The notes beneath the pieces were generated by a model, which was not told the DNA's origin, made no database searches, and worked only from the letters and a program-made list of their open reading frames with translations. From the NCBI GenBank assembly GCA_003694775.1, contig RFJV01000578.1:1-10982 (forward strand): a DNA stretch of 10,982 nucleotides, written 5' to 3'. This document shows positions 1-5,654 of this stretch, piece after piece (positions within the stretch are counted from its first letter, which is position 1; each line of letters opens with the position of its first letter). The DNA is from Chloroflexota bacterium. GTDB taxonomy: Bacteria > Chloroflexota > Anaerolineae > 4572-78 > J111. Made by a program: the position numbers and the translations under genes.

Positions 1-6
1 AAAAGT

Positions 7-35
7 TTGTCATTCCCCCTGTCTCGTGCTAAACT
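7..35 (+). promoter_or_regulatory. Candidate sigma70-type promoter for the Ig-like protein/pth unit
   Basis: TTGTCA (7-12) and TAAACT (30-35) are separated by exactly 17 bp, matching the -35 and -10 consensus at 5/6 and 4/6 positions. Transcription would start near 42, leaving a leader of about 40 nt before the ATG at 84. Called by eye; the position right at the window edge means an upstream gene or promoter cannot be excluded. Confidence 0.5.
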
Positions 36-83
36 GCCTGCAGTCTATACAAACAGATACCGCGTTCACCAACCGGGAGAACT

Positions 84-830
84 ATGAAAAAACGAGCTGT
101 TTTGCTAACCGTTTCTCTGCTTTTCCTGCTGGCCGTGACCAGCTGGCCCCGGTCGCTGGGGGTGCTGGCCGCGCCGCCGGTGCAGGGGGCCGATATCGCG
201 GTCATTTCCCAGCCGGCCAGCAATGCCATTGTCAGCGGGGTGGTGCAGATTATCGGCAGTGCAGACCACCCCAGCTTCCAGTTCTACGTCATCGATATTG
301 CCCCGGAACCCAATCTGAACAATGACCAGTGGGCCACCCTGGGAACCACCCACGATAAACCGGTCATCAACGGCGTGCTGGAAACGTGGGATACCACGCT
401 CTTCCCCGATGGAAGCTACACCCTGCGCCTGCGGGTTGTCCGCCTGGACGGCAACTACGCCGAATACTTTACCCGGCAGGTGGTGGTCTCCAACACCCAG
501 CCTACACCTACCCCTACCCCGGAGGTGAAAGAAACCCCCACTCCCACCGTCACGCCAACCCCCTTGCCCCCTACGCCGACCATTGTGATAGAAGGCCCGG
601 TGGTCGACACGCCGACCCCACGGCCTATTCCCACCAATCCGCCGCTGGAGAACCCGGATGAGTCGGACTCGCTGGTGCCGACCGTCACCGGTTTTTCGGT
701 GTCGCCGTTGGTGGATGCCTGCATTTACGGGGCCGGCGTGATGCTGGGCGTGTTTCTGCTGTTTGGCTTGCTGGCGACCCTGCGGCTGTTCATTCAGGGT
801 TTCATCGACCGGGTGAAGCGGAAATCGTAG
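84..830 (+). CDS. Secreted Ig-like protein with Pro/Thr linker and C-terminal membrane anchor
   Basis: This is a hypothetical protein of 248 residues. Residues 1-30 form a signal peptide: MKKR, a hydrophobic core, then a small-residue cleavage area around LAA. Residues 37-136 look like one beta-sandwich (Ig/fibronectin-like) domain with the pattern of Chloroflexota surface proteins: ISQPASNAIVSG near the start, and FPDGSYTLRLRVV then YFTRQVVVSN near the end. Residues 139-185 are a Pro/Thr-rich linker typical of exported proteins that cross a cell wall. A hydrophobic segment at about 212-236 followed by the basic tail RVKRKS predicts a type I membrane protein with the Ig-like domain outside. 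The ATG at 84 has GGGAGA at 75-80 as ribosome binding site. The pth start lies 3 nt after its stop, so the two are probably co-translated. No catalytic motif is seen; adhesion, ligand binding or cell-wall scaffolding is only a guess. Confidence 0.8.
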   Translation: MKKRAVLLTVSLLFLLAVTSWPRSLGVLAAPPVQGADIAVISQPASNAIVSGVVQIIGSADHPSFQFYVIDIAPEPNLNNDQWATLGTTHDKPVINGVLETWDTTLFPDGSYTLRLRVVRLDGNYAEYFTRQVVVSNTQPTPTPTPEVKETPTPTVTPTPLPPTPTIVIEGPVVDTPTPRPIPTNPPLENPDESDSLVPTVTGFSVSPLVDACIYGAGVMLGVFLLFGLLATLRLFIQGFIDRVKRKS

Positions 831-833
831 CCT

Positions 834-1481
834 ATGCCTGTCTCATTTCCCTTTTTCGGACGCGGCGACAGCCGGTCGACCGGACCGGTGGCATGGCTGG
901 TGGTGGGGTTGGGTAATCCCGGCCCCAAATACGAAGCTACCCGTCACAATGCCGGCTGGCACGTGCTCGACCTGCTGGTCCGGCGGTATCCGGGCCTCCG
1001 GTTCGACAAAAAACAAAGCAAGGCCCTGATTGCCCGCGGGGATATTGCCGGTGTGCCGGTTCTGCTGGTCAAACCGCAGACGTTTATGAATTTGAGCGGG
1101 GAAGCTGTGGGACCGCTTGCCCGCTTCTATAAGGTTCCGGCAGACCGGGTGCTGGTGATTTTTGATGATATTGACCTGCCAGCCGGCGCGCTCCGGCTCA
1201 GGCCAAAAGGAGGGGCAGGCGGTCACAAGGGCATGCGGAGCCTCATCCAGCATTTGGGAACCGAAGAATTTCCCCGGATTCGGCTGGGGATTGGACGTCC
1301 GGCAGGCCGGATGCCGGTTGAGGCGTACGTTTTGCAAAAATTCTCCCCCGATGAATGGGAGATGATGCAAATCACCTACCAGCGCGCCGCCGACGCAGTG
1401 GAAGCTGTCCTCACCGAAGGGATTGACCGGGCTATGAACCGGTTCAATCTGCCCGGACAGGACCCGCCGGCAGGGAAATAA
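834..1481 (+). CDS. pth: Peptidyl-tRNA hydrolase (Pth)
   Basis: Pth cleaves the ester bond between peptide and tRNA in peptidyl-tRNAs dropped by stalled ribosomes, recycling tRNA in the cytoplasm. The family signature VGLGNPGPKYEATRHNAGW is at residues 24-42 and carries the catalytic histidine (H38, equivalent to E. coli H20) and N28. Also visible are KPQTFMNLSG with N86, FDDIDLPAG with D111 (equivalent to D93), and GGHKGMRS with H131. The ATG at 834 gives 215 residues, with about 18 extra N-terminal residues compared with E. coli Pth. A GTG at 888 would give 197 residues, closer to the family norm, but has no better ribosome binding site. The ATG lies 3 nt behind the upstream stop, suggesting translational coupling. 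An essential housekeeping gene in an operon with a surface protein is a little odd. The family call is secure; the start is not. Confidence 0.97.
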   Translation: MPVSFPFFGRGDSRSTGPVAWLVVGLGNPGPKYEATRHNAGWHVLDLLVRRYPGLRFDKKQSKALIARGDIAGVPVLLVKPQTFMNLSGEAVGPLARFYKVPADRVLVIFDDIDLPAGALRLRPKGGAGGHKGMRSLIQHLGTEEFPRIRLGIGRPAGRMPVEAYVLQKFSPDEWEMMQITYQRAADAVEAVLTEGIDRAMNRFNLPGQDPPAGK

Positions 1482-1494
1482 TCGCCAAAACAAC

Positions 1495-1521
1495 GAGGGC
1501 AGAAGCCAGGCTTCTGCCCTC
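1495..1521. terminator. 27-nt perfect palindrome between convergent genes, probable bidirectional terminator
   Basis: GAGGGCAGAAGCC (1495-1507) and its exact reverse complement GGCTTCTGCCCTC (1509-1521) flank a single A. The RNA would form a long GC-rich hairpin. On the plus strand no U-run follows. On the minus strand GTTGTTTTGG follows, so it resembles an intrinsic terminator better for the convergent SPW gene. It lies 13 nt after the pth stop and about 93 nt past the SPW stop, which fits shared 3'-end formation or protection. Confidence 0.6.
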
Positions 1522-1614
1522 AAGTATAGAGTGGGGGGTTGGGTGGAGGATTACTGAATTGTCCTATTCATCCTGAAAACCTTTCTGTTTTCTTCGCGGG
1601 GCCAGGTCTACCGG

Positions 1615-1977
1615 TTACTGTTCGGAAGGAACCAGCTTGTGGAAGAGCGAAACCGAGCGCAGGGCCAGCACCAGCGACACAAGCCCGACAATGGGGTCGT
1701 TCCACCCGGCGATGGGAACCATCTTGTTGAAGGAAAGGGCGAAGGGTGAAATCAACAGCCACAGGGCAACCGCGGCGATGGCCCAATCTATGCTCTCACC
1801 GAATTTGGCATCATCCCGGCGGATAACCAGCAGGGCCAGTCCAGCCATCAGCAAACCGACAATGATGGCGTTGACGATGGCAACGGTTGAATTCCAGTAG
1901 CCAAATATCAGCGAGGCCACAATCTGCCACGCGCCCAACACCACCAATACCCAGTTAAGCTTTTTGGCAGTTTCCAT
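1615..1977 (-). CDS. Small SPW-repeat membrane protein
   Basis: A 120-residue integral membrane protein of unknown function. Four hydrophobic segments are visible at about 8-26, 31-52, 64-82 and 93-108, arranged as two similar halves. The second half has WLLISPFALSF and WNDPIVGLVSLVLAL, the pattern of the SPW repeat family (Trp-rich helix, Ser-Pro-aromatic, second helix). The first half is more diverged (WQIVASLIF, with no Ser-Pro). The frame is open further upstream to 2148, but the start at 1977 (METAKKLNW) is chosen because AAGGAGGTGCCGTG lies directly in front of it: an ideal Shine-Dalgarno at correct spacing. The upstream part translates into a Pro/Gly-rich sequence unlike a membrane protein. 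The gene is monocistronic and convergent to pth. SPW proteins often sit in stress or envelope contexts, but nothing here indicates a role. Confidence 0.82.
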   Translation of the reverse strand: METAKKLNWVLVVLGAWQIVASLIFGYWNSTVAIVNAIIVGLLMAGLALLVIRRDDAKFGESIDWAIAAVALWLLISPFALSFNKMVPIAGWNDPIVGLVSLVLALRSVSLFHKLVPSEQ

Positions 1978-2363
1978 CACGGCACCTCCTTTTTTTATTG
2001 ACCTCCTCACCTGAAACTGTCCTGCCACCCAACCCAATCTGGAACCGCCTTGAATACCCCCACAATCAGCGGTTCTTTCTTCCGGGGGGGCGCCGGGATA
2101 CGGCGCGGTACAAACCTCCCCGGAATTTTCCGCAGAACCGGTGAGCACAACGCCTCCAAATAGCCTGGTTAGTTTTTACAGAAGCTGACGGTTGCGGGCA
2201 GTCCTGGTTGGTTAACCCTGTCTGCCGGTCTGAAGTGTGGTGTTTCTACGAAGCACAGAAGTGGAAGGTTCCTGCATCCTGGTTCAGAAACCCGGTAAGA
2301 AGTGGTGAATGGTTTGCAGTAATATTATACCACAATTTTGGTTTTTTGGGGAGGGGAATTTTT
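1978..2363. other. Gene-free interval upstream of the SPW gene, with a possible long leader
   Basis: No convincing gene is seen in these 386 nt on either strand; the open frames across it lack ribosome binding sites and protein-like composition. The minus strand holds an extended -10 element, TGGTATAAT, at 2332-2324, but no good -35. If used for the SPW gene, it would give a leader of about 340 nt containing GC-rich hairpin-forming stretches, for example CCGGCGCC near 2090-2098. I see no riboswitch class that I can name. The last bases before the SPW start carry its AAAAGGAGG ribosome binding site. Confidence 0.4.
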
Positions 2364-3050
2364 CTATTCCTCGTATATTGGCAGGGCCAGATAGAACTCC
2401 AGTCTGTTGGCCTGCTGGTCAAACCACAGCCGACCGCCCTGGATTTCGGCCAACTGCCGGCAGAGGGGCAGTTCGATGCCGCCCGGTCCCAGCCGGGTAT
2501 GTCCGGCAGTATCAATATAGGCCACCGGCTCGAACAGCTCGGCTTGCTGGCTGGCAGACAGCACCACCTCCGGTATTGTTACCCGGATAATCACCTCCGC
2601 TCCCTGGCTGGACGCGGTGAGCCGGATTTGGCCTGTTTTGGTCTTTTCCAGCCCAAACTGCACCAGGCTGGCAACCATCCATTCCAGGCGGAGACTGTCG
2701 GCGGCGGCTGGGGGGAGATTTTCGGGCAGGGTGATTTCAAGCCGGTTCGCTTCGTCGTGAAAGCGGGTTTGTTCAATTTTGTCCAGCACCGAATGGATGG
2801 ATGTCGGCTGGAGTTCAATATTCAGCCGGTTGTGCTCCAGCTTGCTGAGGTCTACCACCGCGTTGACCAGGTCCAGCAGACGGCGGGCGCTGGTGTGGAT
2901 GGCCTGCAGGTCGGCTAGCTGGGTCTCGTTCAGCGGCCCTTCGATGCCGTCCAGCATCAGCTCGGTGAAGCCCAGAATGGCATTCAGCGGCCCGCGCAGG
3001 TCGTGTGCCAGGTGATGAACGGTCAAGGTTTGTCGGGTTCGGTCGGTCAT
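2364..3050 (-). CDS. Short soluble histidine-kinase-like protein with degenerate ATPase domain
   Basis: This 228-residue protein looks like the transmitter half of a sensor histidine kinase, without sensor domain or membrane segment. The dimerisation/phosphoacceptor region is intact: HLAHDLRGPLNAILGF at 13-28, with H16 as candidate phosphoacceptor, then a helical hairpin to about residue 75 (LLDLVNAVVDLSKLE). The ATP-binding domain (about 85-226) is recognisable by its end, LCRQLAEIQGGRLWFDQ, but its catalytic boxes are eroded. The N box reads SLVQFGLEKT, with Phe and Glu where Asn and Lys are expected. No DxGxG is found before LFEPV, and the GLGL loop is replaced by RLGPGGIELP. It may be a pseudokinase or phosphotransfer/phosphatase module. 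The ATG at 3050 is chosen over 3125 because GGGAG sits 8 nt upstream and a good promoter lies at 3081-3109, inside the longer frame. No adjacent response regulator is seen. Confidence 0.78.
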   Translation of the reverse strand: MTDRTRQTLTVHHLAHDLRGPLNAILGFTELMLDGIEGPLNETQLADLQAIHTSARRLLDLVNAVVDLSKLEHNRLNIELQPTSIHSVLDKIEQTRFHDEANRLEITLPENLPPAAADSLRLEWMVASLVQFGLEKTKTGQIRLTASSQGAEVIIRVTIPEVVLSASQQAELFEPVAYIDTAGHTRLGPGGIELPLCRQLAEIQGGRLWFDQQANRLEFYLALPIYEE

Positions 3051-3080
3051 GGCATTGGCTCCCACCGTTAGTTTGTTTCC

Positions 3081-3109
3081 ATTGTACCACACACATTGGC
3101 TTTTCCCAA
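3081..3109 (-). promoter_or_regulatory. Candidate promoter for the histidine-kinase-like gene
   Basis: Read on the minus strand, TTGGGA (3109-3104) and TACAAT (3086-3081) are 17 bp apart, matching consensus at 4/6 and 5/6. The start of transcription would be near 3074, about 24 nt upstream of the ATG at 3050. Its -35 box touches the -35 box of the divergent tRNA promoter. Confidence 0.5.
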
Positions 3110-3138
3110 TTGACTTTCCATCCAATCTCTGCTAAAAT
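3110..3138 (+). promoter_or_regulatory. Strong promoter of the tandem tRNA-Ser genes
   Basis: TTGACT (3110-3115) and TAAAAT (3133-3138) are 17 bp apart and each matches the sigma70 consensus at 5/6 positions. Transcription should start near 3145, about 12 nt before the first tRNA, as expected for a stable RNA unit. Confidence 0.75.
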
Positions 3139-3156
3139 ATGCCCTGACCACGCAAT

Positions 3157-3246
3157 GGAGGGATGGCAGAGTGGACGATTGCGGTGGTCTTGAAAACCAC
3201 TGAGGCCGCAAGGTCTCCGGGGGTTCGAATCCCTCTCCCTCCGCCA
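3157..3246 (+). tRNA. tRNA-Ser (anticodon UGA)
   Basis: A 90-nt class II tRNA. The acceptor stem GGAGGGA (3157-3163) pairs with TCCCTCC (3236-3242), followed by discriminator G and an encoded CCA (3244-3246). The anticodon stem GTGGT/ACCAC encloses the loop CTTGAAA, giving anticodon TGA at 3191-3193, which reads UCA and related Ser codons. The T loop is TTCGAAT at 3224-3230. The extended variable arm and the serine-type D arm (GGCAGAGTGGACGATT) fit tRNA-Ser. Confidence 0.97.
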
Positions 3247-3273
3247 GATGTGAATATGATGCACCAACAACCC

Positions 3274-3365
3274 GGGGAGGTGCCAGAGTGGACGATTGGG
3301 GCCGCCTGCTAAGTGGTTGTCGGGTTAACGCTCGACCGTGGGTTCGAATCCCACCCTCCCCGCCA
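3274..3365 (+). tRNA. tRNA-Ser (anticodon GCU)
   Basis: A 92-nt class II tRNA. The acceptor stem GGGGAGG (3274-3280) pairs with CCTCCCC (3355-3361), followed by discriminator G and an encoded CCA (3363-3365). The anticodon loop CTGCTAA gives GCT at 3308-3310, reading AGC/AGU. A long variable arm and a perfect T stem (GTGGG/CCCAC around TTCGAAT) are present. It lies 27 nt after tRNA-Ser(UGA) with no promoter between them, so both come from one transcript. Confidence 0.97.
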
Positions 3366-3367
3366 GT

Positions 3368-3398
3368 AAGGCCGTCTCATGTAGACGGCCTTTTTTTT
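3368..3398 (+). terminator. Rho-independent terminator of the tRNA-Ser unit
   Basis: AAGGCCGTCT (3368-3377), loop CATGT, then AGACGGCC (3383-3390) followed by eight T. This is an 8-bp GC-rich stem, extendable by A-T pairs, with a full U-tract, starting 3 nt after the second tRNA. Confidence 0.93.
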
Positions 3399-3420
3399 CG
3401 GTATTTGGGGTCAACTTGTG

Positions 3421-3466
3421 GTAGTCGGGGCATCCCTATGCCCCGGCATAGGGATGCCGGGGCTTT
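3421..3466. repeat. Palindromic intergenic repeat, copy 1
   Basis: A 46-nt element that can fold as one long hairpin (GCATCCCTATGC/GCATAGGGATGC core, CCCG loop) or as small hairpins: GGGGCAT-CCCT-ATGCCCC and CCGGCAT-AGGG-ATGCCGG. The same sequence recurs at 10916-10961. Over 49 nt (3416-3464 against 10911-10959) there is one mismatch, T3425 against C. Copy 1 has lost the GTAGCC/GGCTAC terminal match that copy 2 keeps. It sits between two terminators. Likely a REP- or MITE-like dispersed element. Confidence 0.85.
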
Positions 3467-3504
3467 CTGACAAGCTTTGTTTACCGTAGCCTTTAACTGA
3501 TTTT

Positions 3505-3527
3505 AACCCGTGTTTAACGGGTTTTTT
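3505..3527 (+). terminator. Terminator-like hairpin upstream of the MBL hydrolase gene
   Basis: AACCCGT (3505-3511), loop GTTTA, ACGGGTT (3517-3523), with a T-run at 3522-3527. It has the form of an intrinsic terminator on the plus strand. It ends 59 nt before the next start codon, with no gene between it and the tRNA terminator at 3398. It may be a backup terminator, or an attenuator if the MBL promoter lies upstream of it. Confidence 0.7.
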
Positions 3528-3586
3528 GTAACAGTTATCAGGCTCCCCAACTCGTACACTCACTAACTCTCTCAGGAGATTGGATA

Positions 3587-4210
3587 ATGACCGCCAACCT
3601 GATTCTCAAATCGGCTGAAGTAGGGCCGTGGCCGATGAACTCGTATGCTCTGATTTGCCCGGATACCCGCCAGAGCGTGCTGGTAGACCCCGGCGCAGAC
3701 CCGGACACGCTGACGGCGATGATGGTCGACACGATTCCGCTGGCGATTTTTGTGACCCACGCCCATCAGGACCACGTCGGCGCGCTGGAGGAGATGAAGC
3801 GCCGCCTGAATGCCCCCGTTTTTATGCACCCCGCCGATTCTCCAATGGGCATCACCGCCGATGTATGGTTTGCCGGCGGCAGTACGTTTACCCTGGGCCT
3901 GCATACCCTGGAAATTGTGCACACACCGGGCCATACCCTGGGCATGGTGTCTATTCTGCTCCCGGATGGCCGGGCCATTGTGGGCGATACCATTTTTCCG
4001 GGCGGCCCCGGCAAAACGTGGTCGCCCCAGTATTTTGTGGTCACGATGAACACCATGCAGAACGTGGTTTTCCGCTGGCCCGACGATACCATCTGCTACC
4101 CCGGACACGGCCCTTCCTTCCGGCTGGGCGACGAACGGCCCGCGTTCCAGGCCTTTCTCCAGCGCGAGCACCCGGACGACCTGTTTGGCGATGTGACCTG
4201 GGACATGTAG
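3587..4210 (+). CDS. Metallo-beta-lactamase-fold hydrolase (glyoxalase II/YcbL-like)
   Basis: A 207-residue cytoplasmic metal-dependent hydrolase with no signal peptide. The complete binuclear metal site is visible: THAHQDH at 57-63 (H58, H60, D62, H63), HTPGHT with H116, GDTIF with D134, and YPGHGPS with H174. The length and the absence of a C-terminal extension match the short single-domain YcbL/glyoxalase-II-like group rather than classic glyoxalase II, which carries an extra helical substrate domain. Family members hydrolyse thioesters such as S-lactoylglutathione or related substrates; the substrate here cannot be read from sequence. AGGAG at 3574-3578 lies 8 nt before the ATG. Transcription appears to be separate from the tRNA unit, since two terminators intervene. 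The next cluster's predicted promoter overlaps this gene's stop codon. Confidence 0.92.
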   Translation: MTANLILKSAEVGPWPMNSYALICPDTRQSVLVDPGADPDTLTAMMVDTIPLAIFVTHAHQDHVGALEEMKRRLNAPVFMHPADSPMGITADVWFAGGSTFTLGLHTLEIVHTPGHTLGMVSILLPDGRAIVGDTIFPGGPGKTWSPQYFVVTMNTMQNVVFRWPDDTICYPGHGPSFRLGDERPAFQAFLQREHPDDLFGDVTWDM

Positions 4211-4236
4211 ACAGATTAAAATCTTTTCATTAAAAT
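4208..4236 (+). promoter_or_regulatory. Candidate promoter of the cyclase/two-component cluster
   Basis: TAGACA (4208-4213) and TAAAAT (4231-4236) are 17 bp apart, each 5/6 to consensus. The -35 box includes the stop codon of the MBL gene. Transcription would begin near 4243, giving a leader of about 88 nt before the ATG at 4331. The region is much more AT-rich than its surroundings. Confidence 0.55.
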
Positions 4237-4243
4237 TTCATTA
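4225..4243 (+). promoter_or_regulatory. Possible OmpR/PhoB-type operator (two 11-bp-spaced TTTCATTA boxes)
   Basis: TTTCATTA occurs at 4225-4232 and again at 4236-4243, exactly 11 bp apart. Winged-helix regulators of the OmpR/PhoB family commonly bind head-to-tail direct repeats at this spacing, and such a regulator is the second gene of the cluster. The boxes overlap the predicted -10 and start site, so if that promoter is right, binding would tend to repress. Confidence 0.4.
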
Positions 4244-4330
4244 CCCCTTCATGAATCTGCCGTATGCTGAAATGGCAATGATGGCCCGGTATTGGGGCAA
4301 ACTTATCAGTCAGGCGGACGAGAAGGGGTT

Positions 4331-5641
4331 ATGGCTCTGCAGGTTCCTCTGGAAATTTCAGGTCAGCAGACGATGTCGCTTCAGGAGCGTATTGAGGGGA
4401 CCCCCACGGCGCGGGTCATCAGCGAGTTTGTAACCACCAGCGCCCTGTTTCCGGTGCTGGATGCCATTCAGGTTATCTCGGTAGAGGGTTGGGGCCGGTA
4501 TTTGAGCGAACCGGCCCATTACATTCTCTTCCTGGCCGCCTTCATCCAGGCCTGGTTTTTGGGAACTGTCCCCACCAAACGGTGGTCTACCATCTTCTTC
4601 GGCAACCTGCTGGGGTTTGCCCTCTACGCGCCCATCGACATTGCCATTGAAGGACTGCGCTTTTTCCAGGAGCCGTACCACCTGGTTTTTGGCGGCTTCA
4701 GCCTGCTGATGGCTGTGACCGGTGTACTTCAGCACCTGGCGCGGCAAACTACTCTGCGGCAAATTTTTACCTCCCTCCTGGCAAACGTGAGCCGGGTTCT
4801 GCTTCTGCCCACAATCTACATGATTTCGGAAATGCATCTGGAACTGCCCTCGCAGTTTTCCTGGGCCGCCTTTGTGGAGTATATGCAGCACAGCGGCCAC
4901 CGTTTCATCCTGTTCAGCGTTATCTTCTTTGGTATCCTCCTGGGCCTGGGCGAAGCCCAGCGGCTTGTTTACCTCCGGGTGCTTCGTCTGCTGGCCGAGC
5001 AGTTGAAAAAATACTCGGCCTGGAGCCTGGGTGAGGAGCTGATTACCACCGCCCTGGACAATCCCGAAGCCTTACAGCTTCACCGCGTGGAGCGGACCAT
5101 TCTGTTTATGGACATCCGCGGCTTTACCGCCTGGACGGAAAGCAGTGAGCCGCAGTATGTGGTCGACATGCTGAACCGCTACTACCGGGAAGCCGAGGCC
5201 ATCATCCAGGAGTTTGGCGGCCATAAACCCTCCTTCACCGCCGATGAAATTATGACCCGCTTTGCCCACCCGGAACCGGCATTTGCCGCCGCCCAGGCCC
5301 TGCAGGTCAGACTGGCCCCCTTGCTGGCCGAGGCCAATCTGGCCGTGGGGGTGGGCCTGCATACCGGCGAGGTCATCGAAGGATTGATGGGGTCGGAGAC
5401 CACCCGCAAGTACGACATCATCGGTGACGCCGTGAATACGGCCAAACGTCTGGAGTCCTCTGCCGGACGCGGGGAAATTGTCATTTCCGCCGACACTTTC
5501 CGGCGTTTACCCGCACCCCCCGCTGATGCCCCAACGCGTTCCCTCCGGGTAAAAGGAAAAACCGACCCCCTGACCGTTTATGTGGTCACACCTGAGCCGG
5601 CAGTGTCTCCGTCGCCGGGTGTGCCGCTGGAAACCGCTTGA
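4331..5641 (+). CDS. Membrane-anchored class III adenylate/guanylate cyclase
   Basis: This 436-residue protein should make a cyclic nucleotide from a purine NTP at the inner face of the membrane. Residues 62-215 contain about five hydrophobic membrane segments (near 62-80, 86-106, 117-135, 145-166, 191-208). A linker follows, then a class III cyclase domain at about 250-420. Both metal ligands are present: D261 in LFMDIRGF and D305 in SFTADEIM. YDIIGDAVNTAKRLE holds D362, N369 and R373, the purine-contacting and transition-state residues. At the usual substrate-selecting lysine (K in DKFIGD-type motifs) there is S301, so activity or specificity is uncertain. The ATG at 4331, preceded by AGAAGGGG, is preferred to a TTG at 4292. 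The tail after 420 is Pro/Ser-rich. The response regulator starts 13 nt after its stop, with its ribosome binding site next to the stop, indicating co-expression. Confidence 0.88.
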   Translation: MALQVPLEISGQQTMSLQERIEGTPTARVISEFVTTSALFPVLDAIQVISVEGWGRYLSEPAHYILFLAAFIQAWFLGTVPTKRWSTIFFGNLLGFALYAPIDIAIEGLRFFQEPYHLVFGGFSLLMAVTGVLQHLARQTTLRQIFTSLLANVSRVLLLPTIYMISEMHLELPSQFSWAAFVEYMQHSGHRFILFSVIFFGILLGLGEAQRLVYLRVLRLLAEQLKKYSAWSLGEELITTALDNPEALQLHRVERTILFMDIRGFTAWTESSEPQYVVDMLNRYYREAEAIIQEFGGHKPSFTADEIMTRFAHPEPAFAAAQALQVRLAPLLAEANLAVGVGLHTGEVIEGLMGSETTRKYDIIGDAVNTAKRLESSAGRGEIVISADTFRRLPAPPADAPTRSLRVKGKTDPLTVYVVTPEPAVSPSPGVPLETA

Positions 5642-5654
5642 AAGGTGCCGTACA

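Noticed and set aside
2208..2918. 236-codon plus-strand frame opposite the histidine-kinase-like gene
   Set aside because: The minus-strand frame has a clear HisKA motif, promoter and ribosome binding site; the plus frame has none of these.
3051..3125. Upstream ATG at 3125 for the histidine-kinase-like gene
   Set aside because: The predicted promoter for the gene lies within this extension and the ATG at 3050 has a well-spaced GGGAG.
4292..4330. TTG start extending the cyclase by 13 residues
   Set aside because: No ribosome binding site precedes it, while the ATG at 4331 has AGAAGGGG directly upstream.
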